Shown here: positions 16,067-24,849 of the stretch, one piece after another
Layout of the letters: the number at the start of each line of letters is the position of its first letter
How positions within the stretch are numbered: position 1 is the first letter of the stretch
The notes under the pieces: generated by a model
The model's input: the letters and a program-made list of their open reading frames with translations, nothing else
Told to the model about the DNA's origin: nothing
Databases searched by the model: none
Translations under genes and position numbers: made by a program
Assembly: GCF_029379315.1 (NCBI RefSeq)
Contig: NZ_JAQYWQ010000066.1
Coordinates: 1 to 39,979, forward strand
DNA length: 39,979 bases
Origin: Nostoc sp. S13
GTDB taxonomy: Bacteria > Cyanobacteriota > Cyanobacteriia > Cyanobacteriales > Nostocaceae
Direction of reading: 5' to 3'

Positions 16067-16205
16067 AGACTTATCCACAAATAAACCTCAAAATAGCTGA
16101 AACCCTTACATAGCTGGCTTTTTAGCTTATATAAAACAGGAACCTCTAAAACCCTCTCCAGAGCTAGGTTTCAGCCAAATAAAGTTCTCATTTCCGGATA
16201 AGTCT
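16067..16205. mobile_element. 139-bp MITE, copy 3
   Basis: Same element as copies 1 and 2, here with perfect 10-bp terminal inverted repeats AGACTTATCC/GGATAAGTCT, so this may be the least altered copy. Flanking duplication AAT at 16064-16066 and 16206-16208. It is intergenic, between the MOSC relic and the hybrid kinase gene. Confidence 0.92.
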
Positions 16206-16492
16206 AATGTGTACGATGTCACTGAGCTTGCCGTACCCCTACTCAAAAGCCAAGCTACGCGCAGCGTCTCGTAGAGAAGTGCGGGCTACGCCTACACAAT
16301 GTTTGAAAATTAGACCTTGGAGGAACTCAGTCAATAAAAAAGTATAAAAAAGTACTTTTGTTTTTTCTACTAAATAATAATGCAAAAATATATCATAGTT
16401 AAAGCGATCCCACGCCGTAATTATACTAAGATTAATTGTAGCGGATATGGCAAAAATTCCGATAGTGGATGCTGGGGAAGAATTAAACAATA
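16206..16492. other. Upstream region of the hybrid kinase gene
   Basis: Contains a CGTAGC-type palindromic repeat (about 16250-16302: AGCTACGCGCAGCGTCTCGT and CGGGCTACGCCTAC) and a perfect 12-bp palindrome AAAAGTACTTTT (16348-16359) preceded by AAAAAAGTATAAA. The palindrome could be an operator or part of a weak hairpin. The kinase promoter must lie here, but no clear -10/-35 pair was seen. Confidence 0.4.
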
Positions 16493-19400
16493 ATGTTATC
16501 CAAAATTCAGCCCGTCAATTCTATTAATCGCTTAGTTGGCAAAGTTTATACCAAGATGCCTCTGAGGTATGTTCTGATTGTCCCCTTCATATTGCAAATT
16601 TGTGGGGCGGTGGGACTTGTAGGCTATCTTTCGTATCAAAACGGGCAAAAAGCGGTAAATGAGCTTGCTACTCAATTAGAAAATGAAATCTGCGATCGCA
16701 TTGAACAACATCTTGATAGCTATTTAGCAACTCCGAAGCAAATCAATCAAATCAACTTAGATGCAGTTGAGCTAGGTTTGCTCAACCTTTCTGACTTTAA
16801 AACCACCGGAAATTACTTTTGGAAACAAATGCAGGTTTTTAATGTTGGCTACAACAGCTTTGCCAATCCCAAAGGTGAATTTATCGGTGTTGAACGTCTA
16901 GATAATGGCAAGCTTTTGATTAATGAAGTTAGCGAAAAGTATGGCATAGGCAAGCTTTATGTTTATACTACAGACAACCAAGGAAATCGCCGCCATTTCC
17001 AGGAAGTCAAAAATTACGATCCTCGTCTAGAAGCTTGGTATGCAGATCCAGTTAAGGTAGGCAAACGAGTTTGGAGTCAAATTTATCAATGGGAAGATAA
17101 ACCAGAAATTTTATCCATATCTTCCAGCTATCCTGTCTACGATAAAAACCGCAAATTTGTTGGGGTGATTAGTGTTGATTTGATCTTGTCACAAATCGGC
17201 AAGTTTTTAGGCAGCTTAAAGATCAAAGAGTCGGGCCAAACTTTTATTTTAGAGCGTTCTGGGTTAATAGTGGCTTCTTCTAGCGAGCCATCATATACCA
17301 TCATTAATGGTAAAGGAAAACGTCGATCAGCATTAGATAGTCAAAATTCTCTAATTAGACTCACAACACAGTCTTTGATCAAACGCTTTGGCAGTCTTAA
17401 TTTTGCTGTGGGGAAGCAACAGCTAAGTTTTACTGCCGATGGAATGCGTTATTTTGTGCAGGTAAAAAGTTGGAAGGACGAACTGGGTTTAGATTGGTTA
17501 ATCGTGGCTGTGATTCCCGAAGGCGAATTTATGCAGCAAATTAACGCTAACACCCACATTACCATTTTGCTGTGCATAGTTGCTTTTTTAGTAGCTACAA
17601 GAATTGGGATTTTGACTGCTCGCTGGGTAATTAAGCCGATTTTACAATTAAACACATCAGCTAAGAAAATTGCTAAAGGTGAATGGGAGCAAACACTAGA
17701 AATTCAGCGCTCCGATGAGCTGGGGGAACTAGCCAAGTCATTTGAAACTATGGCAAAACAACTCCAAGCATCGTTTAGTACTTTGTCAGCAAAGAATGCC
17801 CAGATGCAAGTCTTAAATGAGGCGCTGTCTCACAGTCAGAGTCGGCTAACTCAATTTTTAGAAGCCATGCCAGTAGGTGTATTTATTATAGATTCTGAAG
17901 GTAAACCTTATTATACAAATCAAATTGGGCAGCAAATTCTTGCTCAAGGAACGATGTCTAATGATAAGCCGCTACGCATCTACGCCGAAGTTAGCACCGA
18001 AGAATTGTCAGATGTATATCAAGTTTACCTTGCCGGGACAGATCAACTTTACCCCAGCGATCGCCTGCCGATTTTGAGAGCATTGCAAGGGGAAAGCACC
18101 AGAGTTGATGATATCGAAATTCGCTATTGTGACAAAATTACTCCCATTGAAGTTTTTGGAAAGCCAATTTATGATGAATCGGGGAATCTTGCTTTTGCAA
18201 TCGCCACATTTTTTGATATCACCCAACGCAAACAAACAGAAAAGTTATTAGCAGAATACAATCGCACCTTAGAGGCTCAAGTAAAAAAACGTACTGAAGA
18301 GTTCCAGCAAGTTATCGAGCAACTGCAAACCACCCAAGAAGAACTGATTCAATCGCAAAAAATTGCCGCAGAGGAACAACAAGCAGCCATTCGTGAAGCA
18401 GCGCGAAGCACCGCAGCCAACCTCGCCAAAAGCGAATTCCTCGCTAATATGAGCCACGAACTGCGTACCCCACTCAATGCCATTCTTGGTTTCACCCAAA
18501 TCATGAGCCGAGATTATTCGCTATCTAGTGAACATCAAGAAAACTTGGCAATTATTAATCGTGCTGGCGAACATCTACTCAACTTAATTAACGACATTCT
18601 CGAAATGTCTAAAATTGAAGCTGGCAGAATCAGATTAAATCGCACTAGCTTTAACTTAATTCATCTGTTGAAGAACTTAGAACAGATGTTGCAGTTGCGT
18701 GCTGCATCTAAAAATTTAGAATTAGTGTTTGAATATACAGAAACTGTTCCTGAATACATAGAGACGGACGAAAATAAACTGTGTCAAATCTTGCTCAACC
18801 TGTTAGGAAATGCCATCAAATTTACTGATGCGGGAAGGGTGACGCTACGGGTGAGATGGGAGCAGGGAGAGATAAGGGAGCAAAATCTTCCTCATCCCCC
18901 TCATCTTTTCTTCGAGGTACAAGACACTGGTTGTGGTATTGCCCCCCAAGAAATTGACTTGCTGTTTGAAGCTTTTGAACAAACCGAAATCGGTAGAAAA
19001 TCGCAACAAGGGACGGGACTAGGTTTGGCGATTAGCCGTAAATACGTACAACTTATGGGAGGAGATATTACTGTCAGCAGTATGCCTGGTGTCGGTAGTA
19101 CATTTGCGTTTGATGTTCAGATTGCTCTAACTTGCCCCAGAGAAATCCCGACAAACGAAATTAAATACCAAATTCTAGCTTTAACACCTACTGAAAAAGC
19201 ATACCGCATCTTAGTAGTTGACGACTCCAAAGAAAGCCGTTTATTGCTAGTTAAAATTCTTACGCCTCTAGGCTTTGAAGTCATGGAAGCTACTGATGGT
19301 AGTGAAGCGATCGCTAATTGGGAATCTTGGCAACCACACTTGATTTTTATGGATATGCGAATGCCGGTCATGGACGGTTACGAAGCCACAAGAATTATTA

Positions 19401-20032
19401 AAGCTAGAGCAATTCAGGATGGGGAATGGGGCACTTGTACTGAGGGTTGCCGTTGGCGCAGCCTTTCGCAGAGAAGTATAGGGCATGGGGGCAAGCCTGC
19501 GTTGAGGCAGCTCTGTGTTGCCAAAGTTCCCAAAGTTATAGCAACTGCGCCAACAGATCTGGCTCTCCCTTGCGACTTCTCTGGGGTAACACAGGGCTGC
19601 TGCAATACACACACGATGATTATTGCCCTAACTGCTAGCGCCTTTGAGGAAGAACGCCAGAAAATTTTGTCCATTGGCTGCGATGATTTTATTCGCAAGC
19701 CATTCACACAGGAAGTACTATTGGAAAAACTGAGCCAACATCTGGGCGTAAAGTATACCAACCAACTAGAAATCACACAAGGTGCAATTGTTGATCAACC
19801 TACACAGATGTTTCTCAGTGTTGCCGAACTCCTGAGCCGTTTATCACAAATGTCACCTGAGTGGCTCCAACAGATCTACTATGCCGCAGCCAGCTGTAGC
19901 GATGAACTGATTTTAGAGTTAATTAAGCAAATTCCATCAGATAATCCTCAACTTTTCCAAGCTCTCCGGGATTTAGCAAATAACTACCAGTTTGAGAAAA
20001 TCATCGAATTGACTATAACAAACGTAAAATGA
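16493..20032 (+). CDS. Cache-HAMP-PAS hybrid histidine kinase with receiver domain
   Basis: An 1179-residue sensor kinase. TM1 (about 27-45), an extracytoplasmic double-Cache-like sensor (to about 350, with DPRLEAWYADPVKVGKRVWS and SISSSYPVYDKNRKFVGVI), TM2 (352-375), HAMP (to about 425), PAS (about 450-580), a coiled coil, HisKA with His655 in NMSHELRTPLNAILGF, HATPase with the N box DENKLCQILLNLLGNAIKFT, DTGCGI and GTGLGLAI, and a receiver domain with Asp954 in IFMDMRMPVMDGYEA. The receiver is interrupted by about 65 residues of repeat-derived sequence (about 972-1038); its Thr (IALTAS) and Lys (FIRKPF) follow afterwards. A smaller insertion lies in the HATPase (about 788-804). A C-terminal helical region follows the receiver. 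The stop overlaps the next start (ATGA), indicating translational coupling to the c-di-GMP protein. Confidence 0.93.
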   Translation: MLSKIQPVNSINRLVGKVYTKMPLRYVLIVPFILQICGAVGLVGYLSYQNGQKAVNELATQLENEICDRIEQHLDSYLATPKQINQINLDAVELGLLNLSDFKTTGNYFWKQMQVFNVGYNSFANPKGEFIGVERLDNGKLLINEVSEKYGIGKLYVYTTDNQGNRRHFQEVKNYDPRLEAWYADPVKVGKRVWSQIYQWEDKPEILSISSSYPVYDKNRKFVGVISVDLILSQIGKFLGSLKIKESGQTFILERSGLIVASSSEPSYTIINGKGKRRSALDSQNSLIRLTTQSLIKRFGSLNFAVGKQQLSFTADGMRYFVQVKSWKDELGLDWLIVAVIPEGEFMQQINANTHITILLCIVAFLVATRIGILTARWVIKPILQLNTSAKKIAKGEWEQTLEIQRSDELGELAKSFETMAKQLQASFSTLSAKNAQMQVLNEALSHSQSRLTQFLEAMPVGVFIIDSEGKPYYTNQIGQQILAQGTMSNDKPLRIYAEVSTEELSDVYQVYLAGTDQLYPSDRLPILRALQGESTRVDDIEIRYCDKITPIEVFGKPIYDESGNLAFAIATFFDITQRKQTEKLLAEYNRTLEAQVKKRTEEFQQVIEQLQTTQEELIQSQKIAAEEQQAAIREAARSTAANLAKSEFLANMSHELRTPLNAILGFTQIMSRDYSLSSEHQENLAIINRAGEHLLNLINDILEMSKIEAGRIRLNRTSFNLIHLLKNLEQMLQLRAASKNLELVFEYTETVPEYIETDENKLCQILLNLLGNAIKFTDAGRVTLRVRWEQGEIREQNLPHPPHLFFEVQDTGCGIAPQEIDLLFEAFEQTEIGRKSQQGTGLGLAISRKYVQLMGGDITVSSMPGVGSTFAFDVQIALTCPREIPTNEIKYQILALTPTEKAYRILVVDDSKESRLLLVKILTPLGFEVMEATDGSEAIANWESWQPHLIFMDMRMPVMDGYEATRIIKARAIQDGEWGTCTEGCRWRSLSQRSIGHGGKPALRQLCVAKVPKVIATAPTDLALPCDFSGVTQGCCNTHTMIIALTASAFEEERQKILSIGCDDFIRKPFTQEVLLEKLSQHLGVKYTNQLEITQGAIVDQPTQMFLSVAELLSRLSQMSPEWLQQIYYAAASCSDELILELIKQIPSDNPQLFQALRDLANNYQFEKIIELTITNVK

Positions 20033-21864
20033 ATTACGAGCCTTTAAACCGTAATAAAAAAGATATTTTGATCATTGACGATATGGCGGACAACCTCCGG
20101 GTTTTATCCTCCATATTGACAAGGGATGGGTATAACGTTCGTAAAGCCTTGAACTGGCAAATGGCACTGACAGCAACTCAAACATTATTACCAGATTTGA
20201 TATTACTCGACATTATGATGCCAGAAGTAGATGGCTATGAAATTTGTCACACTTTTAAAGCTTGGAAGCTAACAGCTGATATTCCGGTGATTTTTATAAG
20301 CGCTTTAGATGATGTTTTTGACAAAGTTAAAGCTTTTAGGGTAGGTGGTGTAGACTACATCACCAAACCTTTTGAGTTTCAAGAAGTTTTAGTGCGCGTG
20401 CAAAATCAACTGGCATTGAGGTCGGCGCAATTAGAAATATTGAAATTAAATGTGGAACTGGAACATCGGGTAAAACAGCGAACTGGCGAACTAGAAAAAA
20501 CTCTACAAAAACTCCAACAAGAAATAACTTCCCGCCAGAAATTGCAAAGTAAACTGCTAGATATAGCACTCCATGATTCACTGACTGGATTACCAAACCG
20601 AGTTTTGTTTATCAAGCGACTAGAAAATGCTCTAAATCGTACCAAGCAAGAATCTAGTTATCAGTTTGCGGTACTTTTTTTGGACTGCGATCGCTTCAAA
20701 CTTATCAATGATTCTCTTGGTCATTCGGTGGGAGATGAATTGCTGATAGCTATCGCTCACCGCCTGCAAGGATGTTTGATACCTATTGATACTCTAGCAC
20801 GATTGGGCGGTGACGAATTTGGAATTCTCCTAGAAAATATTACAGATATTAATATAGCAATCCAAGTTTCTGAACGGATTCTGCAACAGCTATCACTTGC
20901 TTTTAAACTGTCAAGATATGAAGTATTTATGAATGCCAGTATTGGTATTAGTTGGGGCAATAAGGATTACGATCGCCCAGAGTATTTACTGCGGGATGCT
21001 GATACGGCAATGTATCGGTCTAAGGCTCAAGGAAGAGGCAAATCTCACGTTTTTAATCCAGCGATGCATCAAGAAGCTATTCAGCTTTTAGAGTTAGAAA
21101 ATGACCTGCGAAGGGCTGTTGAAAGGCAAGAATTCCTCGTTTACTATCAGCCAATTGTTTCCCTGACTACAGGCAGAATTTCTGGATTTGAAGCCTTGGT
21201 GCGCTGGCAACATCCGATTCGCGGTCTGGTTTATCCCATAGAATTTATTCCTCTGGCAGAAGAAATAGGTTTGATTAATGCCATCAATACTTGGGTATTA
21301 CAGTCAGCTTGTCATCAACTAAGCATCTGGCAACATCATCTAGTGATGCCAGAACCGCTAACTATGAGTGTCAATTTGAGTGCAAGGTTATTTTCGCAGC
21401 CTAATTTTGTAGAACAAATTGACCGAATAATTTATGAAAATAAAATAAATCCTGCGTACTTAGAATTAGAAATTACCGAAAGTGTAATTATGGAAAATAC
21501 TAATGCGATTAAAATAATTCTTCAACAACTAAAACAGCGAGAAATCAAGTTGATTATGGATGACTTTGGTACAGGATATTCCTCATTGAGTTACTTGCAC
21601 AGCTTTCCTTTCAATGCACTTAAAATTGATCAATCTTTCGTCAAACGTATGCAGGATAACAAAGAGAATATGGGGTTAGTACCAGCAATGATTAGTATTG
21701 CCAACTCAATGGGGATGAGTGCGATCGCTGAAGGTGTCGAAACACAAGAACAGTTAGCCCAATTGAGAAGTTTAAACTGTAATTTTGCTCAAGGATATCT
21801 GTTTTCTAAACCCATAGAACAACAATTGGTTCTTAAGTTGCTTGCCGCAGCACCTCAATGGTAG
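20029..21864 (+). CDS. Response regulator with GGDEF and EAL domains
   Basis: A 611-residue cytoplasmic protein: receiver (residues 12-130, phospho-acceptor Asp61 in LILLDIMMPEVDGYE, FISALDD, YITKPF), coiled coil (about 135-185), GGDEF diguanylate cyclase (about 190-350, intact ARLGGDEFGIL near 259) and EAL phosphodiesterase (about 365-605, GFEALVRW, NLSARLF, LEITESVIME, DDFGTGYSSLSYL, KIDQSFV, AEGVET). All recognisable catalytic motifs are kept in both output domains, so it could make or degrade c-di-GMP. The inhibitory I-site upstream of GGDEF reads IPID, not RxxD, so product inhibition is probably lost. The gene starts inside the stop of the hybrid kinase gene; that kinase is its likely partner. 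Confidence 0.95.
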   Translation: MNYEPLNRNKKDILIIDDMADNLRVLSSILTRDGYNVRKALNWQMALTATQTLLPDLILLDIMMPEVDGYEICHTFKAWKLTADIPVIFISALDDVFDKVKAFRVGGVDYITKPFEFQEVLVRVQNQLALRSAQLEILKLNVELEHRVKQRTGELEKTLQKLQQEITSRQKLQSKLLDIALHDSLTGLPNRVLFIKRLENALNRTKQESSYQFAVLFLDCDRFKLINDSLGHSVGDELLIAIAHRLQGCLIPIDTLARLGGDEFGILLENITDINIAIQVSERILQQLSLAFKLSRYEVFMNASIGISWGNKDYDRPEYLLRDADTAMYRSKAQGRGKSHVFNPAMHQEAIQLLELENDLRRAVERQEFLVYYQPIVSLTTGRISGFEALVRWQHPIRGLVYPIEFIPLAEEIGLINAINTWVLQSACHQLSIWQHHLVMPEPLTMSVNLSARLFSQPNFVEQIDRIIYENKINPAYLELEITESVIMENTNAIKIILQQLKQREIKLIMDDFGTGYSSLSYLHSFPFNALKIDQSFVKRMQDNKENMGLVPAMISIANSMGMSAIAEGVETQEQLAQLRSLNCNFAQGYLFSKPIEQQLVLKLLAAAPQW

Positions 21865-22533
21865 CTATCAAATAGTATGTGGAAAAAATTTCATTAGTTG
21901 ACACTCGTCTAGATAATCTGCGCGTGCTATGGCGTTTATTAATAAGAATGAGATAGAGCTTAATCTCACACCGATAAAGCTGTGCTTTATCTTCCCTCTT
22001 CGTGAGTTAATAGACGGATTGGAGGCAAGGTTTTGATCTGTACTTCATGCAGATGGAAACCACTATATCTACTATACTGCTGTTGAGTAGGTGGGTTTAA
22101 TTAAATATATCGCGGTTCCCGACCTGGTGGGGTAGGTTTTTAAAGCTACTAATACCAATTTTGTATGAAGATGCGCTAAACCATATTTAAGTACAAGAAA
22201 GAAAAACGAACCGCATTCGCGTTAGCGTCTCCCCTTGGGAGAAGGACGCAAAGGACACAAAGAAAGAAAGAAAGAAGTTAAAAGGGTTTAGCGCAGCCTC
22301 ACAAAGAAATGGTATAACCTTGGTAAACAAGATTTGCGTGTACTTCAGTTGCTTAGGAAACGCTATAAAATCACTGTAGCTGTAGCTGTAGCTGTAGCTG
22401 TAGGGTCTGTTAGGCACCGTGGGAGTTAAACTATAAATATAAGTATTTCGGTGAAATTGGTCAACAAATTTCCGGGTAATTTCCAAGAAGCATTTACTAT
22501 TCTCAATAATCATCCGCCTAGCTTTTGATAATA
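21865..22533. other. Repeat-rich spacer before the second kinase
   Basis: No gene seen in 669 bp. It holds several dispersed repeats: TAATACCAATTTTGTATGAA near 22150, an AACGAACCGC...GGACGCAAAGGA block with a GAAAG tandem run (22207-22280), a CGCAGCCTCACAAAG block, and a TGTAGC hexamer array (22375-22404). The promoter of the downstream kinase is expected in the last ~120 bp. Confidence 0.5.
22375..22404. repeat. TGTAGC hexamer tandem array
   Basis: Four perfect TGTAGC units followed by TGTAGG. Simple hexanucleotide arrays of this kind can change length by slippage. It lies about 130 bp upstream of the kinase gene. Confidence 0.9.
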
Positions 22534-23829
22534 ATGCATTTTAATCAAACTAACCATCATAAAAGAAATATTTTGGTAGTCGATGATACCCCAGATAATT
22601 TGCGGCTTTTATCGGCGATGTTGACGGCACAAGGTTTTGAAGTTCGCAAAGCCTTAAACGGTAAAATGGCACTGACTGCGTGTCAAATGGTTTTGCCAGA
22701 TGTGATTTTGCTGGATATCAATATGCCAGATATGAATGGCTATCAAGTTTGTCAACAACTGAAAGCTGATCATAAAACTTGTGAAGTCCCAGTAATTTTT
22801 ATTAGCGCCCTGGATGATGTTGTAGATAAGGTAAAAGCCTTTGATGTTGGTGGTGTAGACTATATTTCAAAACCTTTTCATGGCGCAGAGGTTGTGTTGC
22901 GAATTGAAAATCAAATTAATTTACGTTTGCTCCAAGTTAAGCTGCAAGAAAAAAACTTTTTACTCCAAGAGGCTCTTGACAACTTGAAAGTCGCCCAAGT
23001 TAAACAGATTCAGAACGAAAAGATGGTGGCGCTGGGGCAGTTAGTGGCTGGGCTGGCTCATGAGATTAATAATCCGATCAGTTTTATTTATGGGAACCTC
23101 CAATATGCTGGTCAATATGTGCAAGACCTAGTAGAGATGATTGAGGTCTATCAACAGGAATATCCCAAACCCACGCCAAAAATTCAGCAAATAGCCAAAA
23201 ATATAGACCTGAATTTTATCATTAAGGATCTGCAAAACCTGATAGGTGCAATGTATAGAGGATCTGATCGCATTCGGGAAATTGTACTGGCGCTACAACA
23301 CTTTTCTCGGCATGATGAAGCAGAGATGAAGCCGGTAAATATCCATGAAGACATTGAAAACACTTTGGTGATGTTACAACATCGACTCAAAGAAGCAGTA
23401 GAGCGTCCCGCAATTGTTATAGTGAAAGATTATGGGAATTTGCCTCTAGTCACTTGTTATGCAAGTGAACTAAACCAAGTATTTATGCATCTGTTAAATA
23501 ATGCTATTGATGCAATAGAAGAGGGAGTGGGGAATCAATCTTCTACTCCCGACTCCCCACTCCCGACTCCCCAAATTCGGATTCATACAGAGGTGACAGA
23601 CTTGAATATGGTCAAAATTGCGATCGCTGATAATGGCACTGGTATAGAAGAGTCGTTGCGATCGCGTTTATTTGACCCATTTTTTACGACAAAACCTGTG
23701 GGCAAAGGTAGTGGGCTAGGATTATCCATTAGCTATCAGATTATCGTGCAAAAACACCGAGGAAATATTACCTGTACCTCATCTGTTGGGCAAGGAGCAG
23801 AGTTTGCGATCGAAATTCCCATAGAATAA
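22534..23829 (+). CDS. Response regulator-histidine kinase fusion (REC-HisKA-HATPase)
   Basis: A 431-residue soluble kinase with an N-terminal receiver (residues 10-130, Asp61 in VILLDINMPDMNGYQ, YISKPF), a coiled coil, a HisKA-like dimerisation region with His176 in VAGLAHEINNPISFIYGN, and a HATPase domain (ELNQVFMHLLNNAIDAI, IADNGTGIEE, GKGSGLGLSISYQI). Its receiver is closely similar in layout to that of the preceding REC-GGDEF-EAL protein, suggesting duplication. The ATG at 22534 is preferred to the TTG at 22525 because it places the receiver at the same distance from the start as in the paralogue. Residues about 331-347 (VGNQSSTPDSPLPTPQ) are encoded by an in-frame GGGGAGT/ACTCCCC repeat. 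Confidence 0.92.
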   Translation: MHFNQTNHHKRNILVVDDTPDNLRLLSAMLTAQGFEVRKALNGKMALTACQMVLPDVILLDINMPDMNGYQVCQQLKADHKTCEVPVIFISALDDVVDKVKAFDVGGVDYISKPFHGAEVVLRIENQINLRLLQVKLQEKNFLLQEALDNLKVAQVKQIQNEKMVALGQLVAGLAHEINNPISFIYGNLQYAGQYVQDLVEMIEVYQQEYPKPTPKIQQIAKNIDLNFIIKDLQNLIGAMYRGSDRIREIVLALQHFSRHDEAEMKPVNIHEDIENTLVMLQHRLKEAVERPAIVIVKDYGNLPLVTCYASELNQVFMHLLNNAIDAIEEGVGNQSSTPDSPLPTPQIRIHTEVTDLNMVKIAIADNGTGIEESLRSRLFDPFFTTKPVGKGSGLGLSISYQIIVQKHRGNITCTSSVGQGAEFAIEIPIE

Positions 23830-23830
23830 C

Positions 23831-23995
23831 CTAAGCCTTAACGTGAGTTCGATGAACCTCTCCCGGACAGCCTCCCTCTGGGAAACGGAAAGGAGGAGCA
23901 ACGAAAAATTCAGCTTTTTGCTCCCCTCTCCGCATCGGAGAGGGGCTGCTCTTGAGAGGTCAAATAAAACTTGTCGAACTCACGTTAAGCCTTAG
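23831..23995. mobile_element. 165-bp inverted-repeat element (MITE-like)
   Basis: Terminal inverted repeats of 22 bp with one mismatch: CTAAGCCTTAACGTGAGTTC-GA at 23831-23852 and its complement at 23974-23995. The interior has a GC-rich hairpin, CCCCTCTCCG/CGGAGAGGGG (about 23925-23946), and no coding potential. A partial extra copy of the end (GTCAAACTCACGTTAA) occurs at about 24093-24108. It begins one base after the kinase stop codon and may act as its terminator. No obvious target duplication. Confidence 0.7.
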
Positions 23996-24120
23996 TTGAG
24001 AACATCTCGTTTCTATACTTTCCATCGCTGAGACATCCTGGAATTTTTCTTCTAATCCTAGTCTTAGCCTTTTTTTGTACCTAAATCAACCCGTCAAACT
24101 CACGTTAAATATGTAGAAAT

Positions 24121-24456
24121 TTAGCCAACAGCGAACTCGGTAAATTGTCGTTTGAAGGGGGAATGAAAAGCCAAGACAATATCTTGTTTACGTATACCTC
24201 GATTATTAAGCTCATTGGCAATACCTCCTTCAGTACCATCGTGCTGAATCCAAATTTTTTCGTTTTTAATATCTAGATGTAAAACACAGCCATATACACG
24301 GCGTTTGTTTGACCAGCCTGCATGAACAAGTTGATAGCGATCCCGCTCGTTATCAAAAATTACTTCGGCTTCGACTTCTTCGTTACCAGATTTAATTTGA
24401 CTTTAAGCCTGTAACAATTCTTGAATTATTTGACGGTATTGTTCTACTTTTGCCAT
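24121..24456 (-). pseudogene. xisI: xisI-like gene with an internal stop
   Basis: Reading from the ATG at 24456 gives MAKVEQYRQIIQELLQA, a TAA at codon 18, then an otherwise intact frame: SQIKSGNEEVEAEVIFDNER, RVYGCVLHLDIKNEKIWIQ, GTEGGIANELNNRGI and DIVLAFHSPFKRQFTEFAVG. The total is 111 codons, the normal length of XisI (fdxN-element excision controlling factor family, DUF4346-independent small alpha/beta protein paired with XisH). A single base change (Tyr TAT/TAC to TAA) would explain the stop. The start lies inside the xisH 3' end, as expected for this gene pair. Confidence 0.88.
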
Positions 24457-24849
24457 TTGACGACCATCTCCTCTTCTGGGTCGAAAATAATCAGTCGAAC
24501 TTGGTAACGTTGGATTAACAAGCCGCGGCAGTTCTAAAGTGAAAAAGGAACGATATGTATCAAAAGGAACTGCTAAATATAGTACTCTCTGGGGTTGTTT
24601 TTCTTCAAGTGCCAGTTGGTATTTGAGAAACTGTCCCAAAGCAGTACTAAATTCTGTTGTAGCAAATGGACTAACAAAACTTTTGACTTCAACAGCAATT
24701 TTTTCTTCGTCTCGTTCGGCTGCTAGAATTTTCCCTGCACCAAGGTCTATGTACATATCCAATCCACCAAAACGTAGGATGGTGATCAGCCAACCATCTT
24801 TCTCTAAAGCGCGTTTTACTACATCATGGAAAATGTCCAACGCTGGCAT
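24444..24849 (-). pseudogene. xisH: xisH-like gene with a frameshift
   Basis: A XisH-family gene: MPALDIFHDVVKRALEKDGW, YIDLGAGKILAAERDEEKIA, VEVKSFVSPFATTEFSTALG, QFLKYQLALEEKQPQRVLYL. The D...EVK arrangement fits the PD-(D/E)xK nuclease-like fold proposed for the family. After LPRLV an extra base (near 24515) shifts the frame; the correct continuation in the next frame reads IQRYQVRLIIFDPEEEMVVK and WQK before TAG at 24444-24446, the expected C-terminus. Unrepaired, the frame runs into xisI and stops at that gene's premature TAA. The segment after GWLIT also looks about five residues shorter than in relatives. Both genes of the pair are therefore broken. Confidence 0.88.

Noticed and set aside
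16239..16490. Minus-strand 83-codon frame upstream of the hybrid kinase
   Set aside because: Its C-terminal third is encoded by the CGTAGC palindromic repeat and the remainder is low-complexity AT-rich DNA in the kinase promoter region.
19414..19776. Minus-strand reading frames of 114-120 codons within the hybrid kinase
   Set aside because: They arise opposite the repeat insertion and the receiver end of a well-supported plus-strand gene, without start signals or recognisable protein features.
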